This document shows positions 62,294 to 64,000 of a DNA stretch of 64,000 nucleotides, in pieces (within the stretch, counting starts at the first letter, position 1; each line of letters begins with the position of its first letter). The stretch covers positions 5,990,980 to 6,054,979 of the forward strand of contig NC_059299.1 in the NCBI RefSeq assembly GCF_017591435.1, given 5' to 3'. Below the pieces are notes generated by a model, which made no database searches, had not been told where the DNA came from, and saw only the letters and a program-made list of their open reading frames with translations. The position numbers were made by a program, and so were the translations under genes. The stretch is from Portunus trituberculatus. Its lineage: Eukaryota > Arthropoda > Malacostraca > Decapoda > Portunidae.

Positions 62294-62500
62294 GCCCATA
62301 AACCAACATCTGGACGAAACAGCAGAGGTCGCCCGTGCCTTGCGTGGTCACCTTCCTGCTTATTTTATGGCTCCTGCTGGTTGCCTGGTCGCTCCTTCTG
62401 CTGCCTTGCTCGTGGCCGCCATTGTCCCCGCCTAATGCCTCGTGCCGTCCTGAAAGATAACAGTCGATCATTCTCAATAAAAAGATATTTTATAAGAATT
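62294..62500 (+). CDS. Weak candidate terminal exon with poly(A) signal
   Basis: After a long pyrimidine tract and CAG (62291-62293), a frame of 46 codons ends at TAA 62433-62435. AATAAA follows at 62476-62481. The peptide has an acidic/charged start (QHLDETAEVARALRGH) and a hydrophobic end (APAGCLVAPSAALLVAAIVP) that could be a membrane segment. Acceptor, stop and poly(A) signal in order are suggestive. The short length and another open frame on the same strand leave it unproven. Confidence 0.25.
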
Positions 62501-63345
62501 TGAAATATGTAGAAGCAAGATACTACACAAAAATATGGGTATGTTGATCTGGTGTGTAAATTTCATGTAGTTCTGCTGTAAATGTATGAATTTTATTTGT
62601 AGAGATTCAAAGTGCAAAATTCTAGTATATATTTCTGCTTTTTATTCTTTTTTTTCTGAGCTTTTCTGGCAATCTGCTTCCTGTATTCTCAATTTTTGTC
62701 TTTTAATGGTAGTCAGCAACCAAGAGAGAGAGAGAGAGAGAGAGAGAGACCCGCAGTTCCGTGATGCTTACTGTCCTCCACTATAATGAACACCTCAAAA
62801 ACTCCACAAAATACGCTTTCCATCTCTATTAAGTTCTAAACCTATGCATGAGGGAACGGGGAAGGGAATAGGAAGAGAAGGAGGAGACGAGAAACAGGAG
62901 AGAGAGAAGAGGAAGAAGAGAAAATATGAAGACAACATGTAAAAAATATGTTCATGCAGACTACATTACCTGCACGTATGAGTGACAGTGGGTTGCGTGA
63001 TTCACATTTTCTAAGCATTTTACGTTTTCCTCAGTTCGTTTTCTCTTCATGCAAAATACGTATTGCAGGAAGAATGAGAAAACTTACGTAACTCTGTGAA
63101 CTGCGCAGGAAATTCCATACACGAAGATCCTTTCTTAAAATGCCATCCAAAATAATTGATCCCTTGTGTAAAATACACTATAAACTTACAAAACATAACC
63201 TAACATGACTTAGGCATACTTGATTTTTTGGTGAAGGACAGTGCTTAGAGTGAGCCATGATTATAATGTACGAGAAAGTTTAATGTGAAATAAATGTTCT
63301 TACGTTAAAAAAAAAAAACTCAGTTAAATCCTTCTAGATTATACG
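62501..63345. other. Unique DNA with short (GA)n
   Basis: (GA)n lies at 62722-62750 and a purine-rich patch at 62850-62930. A 12-base A run lies at about 63307-63318. No gene seen. Confidence 0.5.
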
Positions 63346-63552
63346 GGCCGCCGTGGTACAGTGGAACCATGCGTGCTGTGTGGTCCGAGGGTCTCCAAGC
63401 GCACGAGTTCGAATCGTGTCACGGTCCGATTGTAGCTTTGGCTTCCTCACTTGGGGCAAAGGTTTCCTAGTGGGTGGGCTTTTAAATAGGAGGTACCCCA
63501 AAAAGTACCTTCTTTAGCCCATAAATTCCCGTGAAAAGCCCACATGGTATAA
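63346..63552 (+). mobile_element. tRNA-derived SINE
   Basis: The head resembles a tRNA. An A-box-like TGGTACAGTGG is followed about 45 bp later by a B-box-like GAGTTCGAATC, with a perfect 5-bp T-arm stem (CACGA/TCGTG, near 63401-63417). The long spacer suggests a class II (Leu/Ser-type) source. The acceptor stem is imperfect and no CCA is present, so it is not a working tRNA gene. A tRNA-unrelated body follows (CTTCCTCACTTGGGGCAAAG, TTTCCTAGTGGGTGGGCTTT, GCCCATAAATTCCCGTGAAA). Pol III transcription from the internal boxes is expected for the family. Confidence 0.8.
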
Positions 63553-63940
63553 ATTGAAAATAATCTATCAAATCATAAGTTAAAATAACTTTACCTAACC
63601 TGACCAAACTTAATCTCTCATTCGAGGAAATTACTAATGAGGAACTCGCATGGTTGTAATAGCCATGCACCAAATTTACCTGAGTGGGAACTTTCGGCGT
63701 ATGACCTACCTACGTACCTGCCATTACGAAAAGTTACAGCGTACCTTACGATATCCAGTAGTACCACATAAAATTTGATATCGCTGTGACCTACGCATTA
63801 TTGTGGCTTTAACTCATTCATTGCCGGACAAATATTTCCTCATAATCACTTGCGACCTGAAATAGAAAATACAAGATAATCGCTTTCTTTTCTTCTTTTC
63901 TGTCTTCATCCAAATTAACTTTCCTGTAGTTTTCTGAATG
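63553..63940. other. Unique DNA
   Basis: Includes TTTACCTAACCTGACC near 63590 and a TTAACTCATTCATTGCCGG start-like motif near 63810. No gene seen. Confidence 0.45.
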
Positions 63941-64000
63941 TTAACTCTTTCAGTACTGGAAAGCATTTTTACCATGGGTTTTGGGTGTGATTAGGCGATT
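63941..64000 (-). mobile_element. piggyBac-like MITE, copy 6, cut by window end
   Basis: TTAA at 63941-63944 is followed by CTCTTTCAGTACTGGAAAGC, ATTTTTACCATGGGTTTTGG and GTGTGATTAGGCGATT. This is the right end of the family in reverse orientation. The rest lies outside the window. Confidence 0.8.

Noticed and set aside
63346..63430. Functional tRNA gene
   Set aside because: The T-arm and B-box are present but the acceptor stem is imperfect and a SINE body follows.

Overview
The window looks like non-coding nuclear DNA from an arthropod, most likely a decapod crustacean. The reasons are extreme simple-repeat density (dozens of (TC/GA)n, (CA/GT)n, (AGT)n and (CCT)n tracts, the longest about 668 bp), TTAGG-type (arthropod telomere-like) degenerate repeats, a tRNA-derived SINE of a style I associate with decapods, and decayed non-LTR retrotransposons. 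Species cannot be identified. There are no bacterial operons, phage or CRISPR. Nearly all long open frames (poly Arg-Glu, Ser-Leu, Cys-Val, His-Thr, poly-Leu/Val) are microsatellites read in frame.

Layout. 1-7.1 kb is a strongly pyrimidine-rich domain carrying a piggyBac-like MITE, several microsatellites and, at 5.6-6.5 kb, a broken reverse-transcriptase copy on the minus strand. 7.2-18 kb is unique sequence with decayed minisatellites, many microsatellites and a short 3' retroelement remnant (13.76-14.12 kb) embedded in an (AGT)n tract. 18.28-18.80 kb holds the best candidate for a host coding exon. 19-40 kb is mostly repeats: decayed minisatellites with units near 105-140 bp, a degenerate TTAGG tract, a compound CTA/CTT/CCA tract, the 668-bp (TC)n tract, more MITE copies and short interspersed repeats.

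40.79-45.05 kb is the centrepiece: a 4.26-kb non-LTR retrotransposon on the minus strand. It has a Pro/Thr-rich gag-like region, two CCHC zinc knuckles, an AP-type endonuclease, a reverse transcriptase with YADD, a C-terminal domain and a poly(A) tail. The reading frame is broken by about four indels, several in C/G runs. (GA)n flanks both ends, so the element appears to have inserted into a microsatellite. 45-64 kb is unique DNA with further microsatellites, MITE copies, a diverged tandem array (60.5-61.6 kb), two weak candidate exons (58.1 and 62.3 kb) and a tRNA-derived SINE at 63.35 kb.

No set of host genes working together can be read here. The biology visible is that of mobile elements and their apparent association with simple repeats, in a stretch that may be intronic or intergenic.
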